DNA of 64,000 nt from Apis mellifera (taxonomy: Eukaryota; Arthropoda; Insecta; Hymenoptera; Apidae), in contig NC_037640.1 in NCBI RefSeq assembly GCF_003254395.2, positions 6,802,289 through 6,866,288 of the forward strand, read 5' to 3'. The notes below the pieces were generated by a model. The model searched no databases, was not told the DNA's origin, and worked only from the letters and a program-made list of their open reading frames with translations. Each line of letters begins with the position of its first letter. The stretch's first letter is position 1. The translations under genes were made by a program, and so were the position numbers. Below are positions 28,401-41,179 of the stretch, piece by piece.

Positions 28401-29809
28401 CGTCTCAGACAGACCGTTTTCTCTCCCTCCCTTTTTTTTTTTCCTCGAGTTTTCTCTCCAGTTATTCCTCCGAACTTTCCGTATTTCGCAAATATTTCCA
28501 GCGACATTCCTCCCATTTCCATTGTTCCACATCCGAGAATCGATCTTGTGATTAAAGTGCGACCATTGGATCTAAAGCGATTTTCAAAATTATCTTCGAA
28601 CATCTTAAGTGTGATCTTTCTTCTTTCGAAACAAAAATTCTAAGATTTCGTAAGTTGTCGAAGGTCGTCTCGTTCCTGATATAAAATTTTGATCCTAGAA
28701 AAGACGAAGATGATGTATATTAGAACTACTTTTGAATGTAAGTCTTCCGTCTTTCTTTTTGAAACAAAAATTTTGACGAGGATCGCTTTAATTTCAAAAA
28801 AGAAAAAAACACACGAGGAAATGCAAATCCAAAATTTTAACTTTTCGCGATAACACGACAATTATCCAATCAACGTCATCGCCGATCATTAATGAAAATT
28901 TAACGAACCGTCGATAAATTAACAGAGAAGGTTTAAGGAACAATTCGACTCGGATGCAAATTTTAATTTTTATCCCGTTTGCGATTTCAATCATGCGCAA
29001 ATAGACGCAAACGTCGGTCGCAGGGCGAAAAAGCGCTTTGTTGCTCGATTTCGGAACTTTCCCTCGTATTTATTCATCTCTTCATAGGTGCGGATCGAAG
29101 AGCTTTTTTTTCAACGTTGCGCAAATTGCTCTCCCTCCATCCAACCGTGGAGGGTTTAATATTCTTAAAGCGAATGTTTCGACGACGAGCGCATCATCGA
29201 GGAAAAATCCTCTTGATTTTCTCGTGTTTATTCTTTTCTTATTCTTTCTCTCTTTTTCTCTCTCTCTCTTTGGATTCAGTTCGGCTCCTGTTAAAAAAAG
29301 TCAGTTTTGCGTTGAGACGAGTCAAAAAGAAAGATTATTTGTTAACACGTTATTGTCGAAACGTTTAAGAATTTACGTGGTGAATTCGTATCGAGTTCGG
29401 TTACCGATAATTCAATATCTTGTACGGGACAAAAATGAAGCTATGTGATAAATGTAAAACCGATAGCGGAAAAGGTTAAAGGAAATTTATGTAAGGCGTG
29501 TGGAAGGTAAGATAATTAATATTTTCGAAAAATCTATTCGTTTCGATGAAAGAATGTAGTAAGATTTTAATAATAACTGATTCTTCAAAGATCAAGGCTT
29601 GTATCAAAAAAAAAAAATTATCTTTCTATATTCTTCGTACAAAATTTGCTCGCTTGATAATTAACGTAACCAGGATTCGAATCTTTTTTTTTAGATTTTC
29701 TAAAATTTTGCTCTCGTATCGCCTGTCAATGCGAAATCGATGAAATCGATGAAAAAACTATTTAACCTCGAAATAAATCCAAATTTATCCTCGCAGAATA
29801 GACAATGTC

Positions 29810-29834
29810 AAAAAAAAAAAAAAAAAAAAAAAAA
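29810..29834. repeat. A25 homopolymer
   Basis: The longest single-base run in the window. I see no retroelement body before it, so it is not evidence of retroposition. Confidence 0.95.
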
Positions 29835-30827
29835 CTTGGAAATAGAATGGCCGACAGATATTGGGGAGCGGAAAAAATGTTTATCTGCGGCGTAATATCT
29901 GTCGTGGAAAATATTGGGGAGGAGGGAAGGGGGGAAGGTAAAAAAATTGACATCGAGATTGATGCGCAATTCGTTCGAATAACAAACCGGATCAATATTG
30001 ATTCGACGAGCGACGGTTTAAGATTTTCTCTCGTTAAATTGTGCTCGATTATTTGGACGGATCGCGTTACTCGAAAGTGGCTTTAATAAGCAATCGCTCT
30101 TCTTTTTTTTCCTTTCCAAGAATTTTTGAAAGAATTTCAAATTTCAAATCGCGTTTTCCTCCGCCAAAGCGGAGGTTTAATATCCTTTCTAGAGAATTCG
30201 CAAGAATATTTCGTCGAAAAAGGAGGATCAATCGAGGACACCGGTTCATCCCCCAAAAATGCAAATAGGACGAGACAGAAATTGATACGAACGTCGTTAA
30301 CCGTGCCGCTTTGAGCGAGTCATCCTTCTTTCCCCTCTTTAAACCCCTCCCTAGCCCCTTGAAAATATAAAACGTCCCCGGTATTTCTCTATTTTTTTTC
30401 TTTTTTTTATTCTTTTCAACGGAATAGCGAAAAGAGATATGGAACGATTCGAGAGAAAAAAAAGAGACGGAGAACGATAATCCGATATTTTAATTTTTGG
30501 ACGCGATTCATTTTTTGGAAAAACTTCCACGAATTTCCATACATTTCCATAATTGATTAACGTTCCATAATTGGGGAATTTTATAATAATTAACTCGATG
30601 AATCGATTCGCTCGGGGGAAAAAAATATACTCGGGAGAAAAGAATGGTGGAACCGCATTGGAAAAAATTCGATTGTATTTCTAGAAATCCCCATACATCA
30701 TTGTTATCGCGAAAGAACGAATACACCCACTTCGATCACTTTCGCCCCCGCCAAGATTGATCGTTGTTCCCATATAAGTCGAGACCTCATTAGAATAGAG
30801 GTTCAAAGCAGAGGAGGACACGCATGA

Positions 30828-30855
30828 TTTATAGCAAACGGTTTATAGCAAATGA
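30828..30855. repeat. 14-bp tandem duplication
   Basis: TTTATAGCAAACGG is followed directly by TTTATAGCAAATGA, two copies with two differences. Confidence 0.75.
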
Positions 30856-32680
30856 CACGACACCTCCCAGGATTTTAAGTAATCGAAAATAAAAAAAAGA
30901 AAGAATGGAGTCTTCGATCGTAAAAAAAAGAAGAAAAAACCGCTCATCATCACTTCTGGCGCATATATTAATCACGCGGGAACCGAGCGATCGTTAGCCT
31001 GTAATTTGCATAATTTCAAATATCCTCGTTCGGTATACGATCGATTTTCGGTATACCGTCGAGACTTTAACGCGCCGTTCGAACGTGTTCAATATCAATT
31101 TTACCAGCTAAAACGTGGAAAAAGGAAATATATATGCATATATAAAATAAAAGTGGAACGGAATAAATGAAATAAGTACTCGTATCCTCCATTGAATGAA
31201 ACTTTCCACGATGAATCGCAAATTCGATTCCTTCCTATACATGTGTATATATATATATGTATGAATAACGATATAACAGGATACGCGTTGTAACGCGTCT
31301 TTTGTAGTCTTTTGTATACAACAAACAACGGCCGATGTTTAATTAAGGCCTCGAATTTGCGATCGCAACGGGATTTCATTATCCGGGAAACACCCGTAAT
31401 TTTATTTCGTCTCGTTTCCCTGATTTTAATATCTCGTTTCCATGGGGATTTCCCCCGGCCCGATTTCATTATTCCACGCTAATGACATTACACGGCCGTT
31501 TTTAACCCCGCCGCCGAAACGGTGAAAAATCCCGGGAATTCGCATAATTTCAACCCGACTATGGACGGCCCTGGATCGATTCCCCGTTGATGAACTTCAA
31601 ACGCGTGTTTCGTGAAACACGCTCAACCGGTAAACAACCTATTTTTCTCGTGCACGGAATCGCGATTTATTTTTTTTTCCCCCCCTCCCTTTTTTTCGAA
31701 TTACGAACTTCTCTCGAAAAAGTTTGTATCGACGAATATATATATATATATATCTCGATGAGTATACGTTATATACTTTATTTTATTTATTTATTTTTTT
31801 TAACTCGATAATTAATTATCCACGCGAAGCGAAAGTGACGAGCAAAATTGAAACGCGTTCACATGAATTTCACAAATTTGGAAACGAGTCAGCAAAAATT
31901 GATCAAATTACGCGGATAAATAAATTGATATCTAACTATTTTATTCATTTTTATACATTCGACATTACATAATTTTTATATCCGTACAAAATCTAGATCC
32001 TTCTTCAAACAAGATAATTCGCCTCGCTTGAATTTTCTACCATAAATCCGTATCGCTCCCAACGGGGTGTAAGTAATTGAAACGAAAGATAGAGGCAGAA
32101 ATAGAGTCGAGTTTCGATTCCCTCGCGATTCTCGCGATACGTGAGAGAATAAGGTGAAGGAAAAACGTCGAGTTGTAATTCTCGGACAAAGTCTCATCAT
32201 TGGCTAGGCAGCCAATGCCTTGTGCAACCGTTAGATAACGAATAATAGAAAACGACCTTCGAGGGAAGATACGTCTGTATGGTTCAGGATATTAGAAACG
32301 TGCGTGGATTGCGGATAGACAGGTCGGTGACAAGAAGCGGAAATGGGTATGGATACCGGAGTTTCTCTGGACTTGAAATGGTCAGAGAGAGAGAGAGAAA
32401 AAAGAGATTTAACGGTCGAAGAAACTCGAATGGAACACAGTGGCGCGGCTGAAAGGTAGGGGTTGAAATCAACCCCTCTTCTCGTGGGTTTCGTTTCGGG
32501 TTTCGAAATTGAATGCGCGAGAGATCTGCTTGACGGTATAGCTACGATTGACTTCATCATGGTCGCGACAAGAGGAGGAATAACCATCCGTGTCCAAACC
32601 GATAGCGCGATCGCGTGAAATCAATTTTATGCCGGACCAGGATTGGACTATTGAGCGTTATTTGGATAAAAATAAAAAAA

Positions 32681-32712
32681 AGAAAGGAAGGAAGGAAGGA
32701 AAGGAAAGGAAA
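32681..32712. repeat. GGAA/GGAAA microsatellite
   Basis: AAGG-type units in tandem, changing into AAAGG units. Confidence 0.9.
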
Positions 32713-33032
32713 GAATACCGGATAAGGGATAATTTGATTTTTCTATTCGATGTTTCGATTTCGATTGGGAAGGCAATCTGTTCGTTGATAAGGGAGGAGG
32801 TTCCTTGGGAAATTAAAGAATTGACTTGGGACGTTTCCGTTCTATTTCACGCAGCGTAAATAAGTTTGTAGTTTTGATTAATTTCTACTTGACTTATTTA
32901 AGCAGGTTTTTTTAACCTCGAAGGTGGTTATGAAAAAGGTGATTTACGAAAAAATACTTCTGCCATCTTATCTAGAATTTACACGTTGAACGAGACATTT
33001 TTGAAATATTTTTAAATCTACCGCGCGTTTCT

Positions 33033-33066
33033 TTTCTTTTTTATCATTGAAATGATAAAAAAGAAA
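33033..33066. repeat. Perfect 16-bp snap-back with two-base spacer
   Basis: TTTCTTTTTTATCATT (33033-33048) is followed after GA by its exact reverse complement (33051-33066). It could extrude as a DNA cruciform. The loop is too tight for a normal RNA hairpin without opening the inner pairs. Confidence 0.85.
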
Positions 33067-34694
33067 TGAAATGATCGCAATAAGACGATAATTTAAAAAG
33101 AGACATATTTAGACGCGTAACTGCTATTGGATTTTGAAACGTTCTCGATATAAATTATCGAGAGGGTTGGGGGGGAATCGAAAAAATCATCAATTTCGAT
33201 ACGTGACTGAAATAAACCGCGGTTTGTTCGAACACTTACAATTTTAATATCGAACACAATAAATTTATATAATAAATACAAATTTTTATCGCGTATCTGT
33301 TCTTTCTTTGTCGCAAATGAATATATATTCTCGTTCCCTGCCATGTTATAATTACACGCTTTGGAATAAATATTGAACAACGCGAAGGAAATAATTTGTA
33401 AATAAATTCCGACCGTTCGTCATGTTTATCAGTGTTTCGCTCGCGATATAACTTTTTCTAAATCCCTTCCCTTCTCATACATTATCGGCAATAGTGAACG
33501 AATAAGTACAAGAATGTAAATCGAAGAAAGATGAACACGGATAAAAACGAATAATGATACACGTGAATGAAAATGAAAAAACCTGATATCTCGATGGAAG
33601 AACGATTTCAAATATTTACCACTTCATACTGGATTACGATGAGGTAAAAAAAAAAAAAAAGAACGTTTCCCCGACAGGGATTTCATCGTCGTCGAATTCA
33701 AAAGAAAAATTGATGTATCTCCCCAGTTTCAACCGTAGGTCTATCTCGAAACATCCTGTCACACTGGAAGTAGACAGCTTCCCACGAATAGATGATCCTA
33801 TTTTTGTCTGGTTTTTTTCCTTCTTTTTTCGTAATCGCCTCCCGATGTCGAGGTAATATCTGTCGAATTCACGAGAGATGGACGGATATTTCCCCACTCG
33901 TGTATTTCGTAACTTTTATCTGCTTAAGCATCCTTAAACTTTCAACAGAAATGCACACATTGTTACGATATATTGCACAATAATTTAAACTTTTTGATAA
34001 GACAATTAATTAACCACTACTTTACCGTAGAATTACCACATCACATTCGATATCACTCTCTTCTTGAATCTTCCACACGAAGAAACGGTAGGTTAAACGA
34101 AATTATCAATCTCGATAATGATAAAAATAACGGATATCACGAATTAAATCATAAAATAATTCGATTAAAACGAAGAATATATATTTAAGAATGAACTACG
34201 TCGCGTATGGATGCGAATCGTGCCGATGCCTTTGTTCTACTAAACTACGCAGTACGAACAAAGTCGCGTCGCTCGAGGACGGTTTAAGAAGGGGAATAAA
34301 CAAAACAGGGGGAATCGAAACAAAGTCGACGCCCAAATTCAAATACACGTGAAACGTAAATACACGAAAAACGTAAATACGCGAGATATGAGTCACGTAC
34401 GTCTCGCCTTTATATATAAATACTAAACTCGATGATAATCGAGTAGGGAAGACAATAATCCATGGAAGGCGACAACTGGATTGTCGGCGATAAAAGCTCG
34501 GCGTTTCATCGATGCCTGGCCTGCTCTTTCCCCGTGGTTAAGCTCGATGAAGTCGTCGGGTTTAGCCGGCTGCTTGGCGCGTTTCAACCCTCGAACAGAC
34601 GACCCTCCTCGCCTCCAGGGAAGGAGGCGAAATATGCACGAAGAGAGAGCGAATAGAGTGGAAACGCGGTTATCCTGTTGGAATTCCAATTTGT

Positions 34695-34710
34695 CGCGCG
34701 CGCGCGCGCG
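34695..34710. repeat. (CG)8 dinucleotide tract
   Basis: Eight uninterrupted CG units, followed shortly by TTCGCGCGAG at 34717-34726. Alternating CG is the sequence most prone to form Z-DNA. Confidence 0.95.
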
Positions 34711-35044
34711 TCTATTTTCGCGCGAGGAAAAAAGAGGGTGAGCCTTAGGCTAAGGGGGATGGAACAGCATTACATGGACTCGAAAAGAATAGGAAAACGA
34801 GACGAGATATCGAGATTGTTTGAACGGTGGCGTCGTATCATTTGTATCCTTGTGTAATTTATTTTTTTTTCAAGGGATCTTTTTTTTCATAGGAATAAGC
34901 AAGCTTAGGTGTCACGTCTTTCTCTTCTTTGAAAATTGTTTCATCCCCTCTTAGCTTAGAAAATTGTATTTACGCGAATAGAGAATTAATATAATCTTCT
35001 TGAAACAATATCGTCTCACACGGTCAAAGAGAGATGATGCTTTG

Positions 35045-35790
35045 CTCTGAGAAGAAAGGGAAGAATTGGGCAAAAATTTGACATGGTGATGCGTATTTTA
35101 AGTTATCAAGAATGAGGAACATTTCTCTCTCTCTTTTTGATCTCTTGTCATCGTATGAAACGACACCTTTTTCCTTTTACCATAGCGGGAAAGAGGCAAC
35201 ATCTCTTTGGACGACGTATCGGGCAAAATGAAAGCTCTCCTCGTACACTCCGGATACATTCTCGCTGAATGAAGGCTTGATTACGCGAATCTCGGAGAAG
35301 AGATTCGAGGGTTGCCACTTACCAGGATACTTGGGCGAGAAAAGAGGCAAGTGGCGGGAACGGGAAAGCGAGAAAAGCGGATCGGATCCAAGAAGAGAAT
35401 TCTCATTAACGAATACGTTTGGCTGATTCCTTTTTAACCCGTGGAAAAATTCCGTGGGAAATGGAAAAATCGTTAATCACGTTGATTTAATCTCGTACGA
35501 ATTATACATGAGAGTAATTGGAATTATTTCTTTCCGGATTCCTGATGTAAGATCGTTGCAATCGCGCAAAATCAGAAAATATAAAACTTCAAATTTTTAA
35601 ATTTCACGAAGATTCGAATAATCGGTACAATTTTGGCAATATTTTTGGTAAAAGATAAAAGGTGTCGTTTGATACGATGACAAGAAATCAAAAAAAGAGA
35701 GAGAAATGTTCCTCATTCTTGCCAATTGATAACTTAAAATACGCGTCATCGGGTCAGATTTTTATCCAATTCTTCCTTTTCTTCTCAGAG
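35045..35790. repeat. Long inverted repeat, arms of 138 and 145 bp (foldback element or hairpin-RNA locus)
   Basis: The left arm is 35045-35182 and the right arm 35646-35790, in inverted orientation, with a 463-bp spacer. My manual alignment gives about 125 matches over 138 positions (about 91%) plus one 7-base insertion in the right arm. Matching blocks include CTCTGAGAAG at the outer edge, GCGTATTTTAAGTTATC in the middle and CTTTTACCA at the inner edge. I find no transposase frame in the spacer and no clear target-site duplication. A non-autonomous foldback transposon and an inverted duplication are both possible. Confidence 0.85.
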
Positions 35791-35799
35791 TTAAAAGTT

Positions 35800-38700
35800 T
35801 CGTCTAACATTCGTGTTATATTTACAGAATTTTTCTATGGAAAATGGACCAAATATTTCCATGACTTATTATACCTAGAGAGATCTATCATTTTTTACTG
35901 CTCTCAATAAAATCTCTCTTTTTCTTTCTCTCCTTTTTCTTTCTCTCATCTGTTCTGTGTACAGAGTCACAGGATATCGCATCGATATCTACTGTCACTC
36001 AAATAACGATTTGCCGATACGGAAGTGATGCATAACGGCGAAGAAACCCAGAATGAATGGCATTGTTCTTATATCTTTTAGTCATCGTGTAGCCGGGTCA
36101 TTTGTATCGGTTAAATCGTCCGCATTTGCTCCACTTTTCTCTCTTTCTCTCTCTCTGGTGAACCATTGTAAAACGACTTTACATCTGTTCCCCCTTCCGT
36201 GAAAAAAATGTTAGCTGTTTATCTCCAACCCCCTCCTTGCGAATAACTTGGGAATAGTGGGTGATTTTTAGTAAAAAGAAAAAAAAGGAAGAAAGAAAGA
36301 AAGAAAAAGGAAAAAAAGTAAAGATAGGAGGATATACTTTAGCGGAAATATTTTTTCCCTCTCCTTTACGTTTCGCGTTAATGCGTCGACGTCATTTCCG
36401 CCGGTTGCCTCGTTATCGTCCTCCTACCACTGCTCACTGCCGAGTCCTTTTTTCGTGTTACGTAACAAAAAAAGAAAGAGAGAGAAAAAAATTCTCTTTA
36501 TCTACCCTATTTTCTCCCTTGTCCGCGAATCGACGACCCGCCGTCGCTCGTAACCCCTTTTGTCCGAAACTTTTTACATCGCCGACTCTCTCCTCCCCTC
36601 GAGAAAAACACTGCGAAGGTCGTTCAAAAGATAATATTCACATATTCAAAGTCGCGAATTTACAATTTTCATTATGGAGGGGAACGATTTTTATTTTATT
36701 TTTTTTATTTTCTTTATAGAGAAAGAACTCGGCACAGTTTATGAATTTTCCGCCAGGAATTTTGCCGGTCGAACCAAGAATCGGTTACGCAAGAAGCGAG
36801 CGACGAAACAGGTGGCGCGATGGAAAAATAAAAAAAGAGCTTCCCTTGTTCTTTCCCCTTGAATACCGGCCAGCTGTTCGCCGAAGCTCCCTCGGCGGAT
36901 ACTACACCCAACTTGTTTCAGACTTTGTACCACGAACAGTTTAACAGTTTCCTTTTCCATCGTACTCGTTCGGTTACGCGTAAACTCGTTACTCCTTTAT
37001 TTCTTCCCTTTTGCTTCCCCCTAGTTGATTCTGTAATTTTCTCTTCTACGAACTATTGAACAATTCCTCGATCTTCTCGATTGAGAAATTAAAATTGGAA
37101 TTTAAAACTGATGGGGGATTTTTTTTTTTCTTTCTTTTTTTACGGAGAACATTAGACACTATGGATTGTCGGTGAAATTCGCGATGTCGAGTTCGTTTTA
37201 CGACGCGGTTACGATCGCGGCATGGTAATTCGTTTCGGTTAATAATTCAATAGCAGGATGCGTTCGACAAAAGCAATTATGCATGGTAATAACGTAAACA
37301 CGGTGGCACAATATCGTCATTAACGTAAAATTACAAGTTACTTGCTCCCCGAGATTTCATATTCTCGACGGGGCGATGCGTTGGACGCGATGTACTGCTT
37401 GTTATCGGCGCGTTACACTCGGTGTCAGTGTTACAGTCGATGATTTTATTGGTTTAGATCGGCGATGAAATAATCAACCCCTCGTTTCACATCAAATCCG
37501 TGAACGAAACGAATGTTGAAGCGTTGAAGCGAGATCGAGTTAACTCCCCTGATAATATTCATTTTATCCTTTAAACTATTTTGAGAGATATTACAAACTT
37601 TTTATAAAAATCTACCAATCGTGCGATTTTATGTACATCCACTAGAAATTTGTTATTTTATAAAAGAGTAACAAACAATTGAATAATAACAAGTTATTAA
37701 TGAATCATCGATTCATAATTTATTCAGAATGTATTAAAAGCCGATGATTGATACGATCGAGCAATGAAAATTTTATGAATGAACGTTTATACATTTATAT
37801 AAATGTACGTATTGTGATATGTATAAAATATGAAACAGATCTTTATTTCAATTCCTATTCTTCTAGTTTACAATTTTTATAATTTTTATATATTTCGATT
37901 GCTTGTTCGCTTATGTTTTTTTTTCTTTCTTTCTTTCTTTCCCACGTAATTGATCCTCCTCCGAGATTAATATTATTTCAATCGGCGGGAAAATTATCTT
38001 TTTAGAAAAACCGCAGGGGAAAATCTCCGTAGGGGGAAAAGGTTGAGAAAGTCGGGCATTTGGCAGTGAAGTTGCTAAAACTAAAAGACGACAAAATTAA
38101 GTTCAACTTGGAAACTGATATAAATGGCGGTCGGTCACTCTGGCTAAGCGGTTTGCAATTTACTCTCGCGAAAGTTCTTCCCGTTTGCGGTAATAAACCG
38201 GATCGATTAGACCTTCGCGCGGGATGCAATATCGTAGAACGAAGTCTACAGGGACGAGGAGGGGTGTGTCTCTTCCCTCGGCCGAATTTCCATTTCACAG
38301 AAGCTTATTCTGCCGAGTTTAGAAATTTCGTTTAATTTCACGTGAAAAAACAATCTCTCCTCGATCTCGCGATGCAAGAAAAATGATGAATTAAAAAATA
38401 TCGGCATCGAAACTCGTAACAACGAGTACTCCAACCGATCATAGTTCATCGGTGATTACTTTTCCATTGCCGATTTAATATTTAATCGAACTACAGAATT
38501 ATTAATATTTTTTTTTCGCATAGAAAAAAGGACTCGACTCGGAAAAATGTCGAATTTCAACGGCTATTAAACTTTTTAATAGATAACAATGAAAACAATT
38601 TGACAAATAAAAATAGAATTTTCATCCTGCATGGATGCCGGATAAATTTTCACGTCGAACATATCCACGTAAGCTTTTTAATTACACGTTATCGCTACGA

Positions 38701-40020
38701 AGAGTGTTTCTCTGAAAGCTATTTACTGTTCGGTGGAATTAAAAAAAAAAAAAAGAAAAAAATAGTGGATCGTTTACACCCAGCCATGTTACAAAGCAAA
38801 TACGTAGTCCAACAGTGTTTCGACGTGCACTGTTTGTCGACAAAATTTTAATCGAACCATACATTTCCGGGGGGTAATTTCAAATAAAATTTAAACACGC
38901 TCGAACGCGTGACACCGTTTCTCTTTTTTCTACGTAAAAAAAGAAGAAGAAGAAAGGACAAAAAATAGAAAAAAAAAAAAAAGAACGTATCACAGCAACG
39001 CAAATAGTATATCACCTGTATAAGCGACCTCGTGTTCCGTTATTTATCCGTGGAATATTTCAGAAAACTGTCTCCCGTTTAATTTACAATCCCGCATGGA
39101 TCAAAACTGTCGTGTCTTTTAAAAAAAAGAAATAAAACAATAAAAAAAAACGTAAAGGCAAACGAGAAATATAATCGCAACGCAAAATTGTACTCGTCCT
39201 CGAGCAAAAAAAAAAAAACGATATTTCATATCGCTCTTCTTTTCTCGTCGAAACAACTCTCCATTTCAAGGAGCGAAAAGAAATCGAGAAATTGGATTCG
39301 AATTTGTTCAAACTTTCGATTAGGGTTTCCCATTCCTCCTGAAACAATGAAATTTGAATGCCATTTCGACCATTTGTTTCAATTAGTTCGATCAAAAAGC
39401 TGTCGCTTGATTTGTCGCGTGCGAGACAGAGCATTCAACCATTTCGGTTATCGTTGTTGAATCACGATATCCTTCAACAAGAGGATACGCGTATTGTTTT
39501 CCATACGCTCGTTTTTTTTTTTTTTTTTTACGATACGATTATAGCGAAACGAATTTAACGATTATCCAGTGATCCAGTTTTGCAAAAAATAAAAAAAAAA
39601 GGAAACCCCACGTTCGAACGAAATGCGTTTTTTTTTTTTTCCAACGACGGAAATGAAACCGTGTCGAACGCTTAATATCCTTTTGTATCCTCCTCTTTGA
39701 AAAACGTTCAATCGATTAAAATCACTCGATTTATATTTACTATCAATTGGCGAAATAGATTTAAAAAAAAAATTGTTATATACATACATATACATATACA
39801 TATTCCTACAATTTCAAACCTAAACCTCGAAAAAGAATCGATAACGCGCCAGACGTACGTCATTCTCAGCACCGTTGGAGGGACCGTTATGACGCACACG
39901 TTTGCGTCACGACCCGTTGCGAGAGTGTTGTTAACATATCGTCATCCGTGTACAATCCACCATCCCTCCAACGATTCGTCTCTGTTATCCGTATATACCA
40001 GAGAATCGAATTAAAAAGTA
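35800..40020. other. No recognised gene
   Basis: 36.37-36.62 kb is a GC-richer, pyrimidine-rich stretch with a long open frame of low complexity. A (TTTC)n tract lies at about 37921-37941, an 18-bp palindrome at 37790-37807, T18 at 39512-39529 and a TACATA-type repeat at 39778-39803. No coding similarity was seen. Confidence 0.55.
37790..37807. repeat. 18-bp AT-rich perfect palindrome
   Basis: TACATTTATATAAATGTA reads the same on both strands. In such AT-rich DNA this may be chance. Confidence 0.85.
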
Positions 40021-40029
40021 ATAATTAAA

Positions 40030-40720
40030 ACCGGGTATCAGTCGGGCTACATCGAAACAGCATTTTCGGCTTATCCATCGGCCGACTTGTCCGTTATCCC
40101 TCTGTAATCATTACAAATGCGATCGCGCGCTGGGGTCGGTTGGAAGAGCGGGCGCGTCATCCCCGAGGCACAGTTTTTTCCCCAGTTTTGCACGCTTGCA
40201 TCAAAGACAGAGGCCCGAATAGAGTAAAATCCGTCGCCGGATGAACGGCTGAGGATGCTGCATATTGCAATGGCAATATACGCGCATCGGCCTCGTTTCT
40301 CGCGTCTGAAAGAGCGCCGCTGTTTCCACCCCCCAATGCATTATACGTGCGAGCGAGCGCGGACTTCACCGATTAATTGGATTGCTACTAACACGCGATG
40401 CATCAACGAGTTATGGATAGAGAGAGAGAGAGAGGAAGAGAGGGAAATCAGGAGGATGATGTCGTTTGCTGCATCCTCCACTTCGTTTTCCATCCTCTCA
40501 CTTCTTGCCTCCACGTCGAATTTCAGCTTCCTCCCTGAATCGTGCGCACACGAATATACACAGGTATATTTGTATATTAGCTGGTAGTTTTAGTGCGAGT
40601 GGCAGCATGAGAACCTCAATTTCTGCATCCGTGTATCTGCAACCCTTTCTGGAGGGGTTTGCTCGTTCCGTTTCCGTTTTTGATCACCATTCCCCTCCCC
40701 TCTGCTCGACTATATCGAGG
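40030..40720. promoter_or_regulatory. GC-rich, CpG-dense island (candidate regulatory element or unseen noncoding exon)
   Basis: A long GC-rich block with GCGATCGCGCGC near 40120, a homeodomain-like palindrome TAATCATTAC, and ATATTGC/GCAATAT in inverted order at 40262-40279. An (AG)8 run is at 40419-40434. It lies about 10 kb upstream of the Tpst start on the same strand, so it could hold a promoter or noncoding first exon, but nothing proves this. Confidence 0.3.
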
Positions 40721-41179
40721 CAACAATTTAATTACCTACCCCTTGCTCGCGGTTCCCTCGTTTCCCTCGCTCGCTTGATTTCTCTATCACGGGTTATTTC
40801 TTCTCGAACGTGTTCATATTGCGTTGATTTGTTATAATGATGTATCGAGATCCTTGAGTCGAGGAATTGTCAATCGTTTATCAACGCGTTTGGGAAAATT
40901 TTTAGGGATTAGAAATGAATAAAATTGTATTATATTACATGTTTGAATATTAATAATTTATCGAGCGTATAGAAACTGCATACAAATAAGTCATCTGATT
41001 GACGAAACATTCGTGTCGCTTGTCTAGATCGTACGAATTGTCGATATTGTGTCAAATGGATTCATTTCTGTCAAAATAATATAATAATGCGAATATGTCA
41101 TGTTAGTTTGATGTCGCAGTCATTCTCTATCGTTACAATTTTCCACGCGTTAAATTCTAACACCTAGAATAATCATGTA

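Larger units (their letters stand above)
20220..34690. other. No recognised gene; scattered repeats
   Basis: Items seen: an (AAAT)n tract near 21475-21504, a diverged direct repeat at 22.02/22.35 kb, a TC microsatellite at 23298-23315, a GC-rich patch at 24.76-24.96 kb, TA tracts at 26141-26152, 31246-31258 and 31736-31752, A17 at 27994-28010, A25 at 29810-29834, a 14-bp tandem duplication at 30828-30855, GA at 32384-32398, (GGAA)n near 32681-32712 and a 16-bp snap-back at 33033-33066. Frames are short and rich in Phe, Ser, Arg or Lys. Confidence 0.55.

Noticed and set aside
29910..29940. G-rich stretch as a G-quadruplex
   Set aside because: Only three runs of three or more Gs; a fourth is lacking within a usual loop length.
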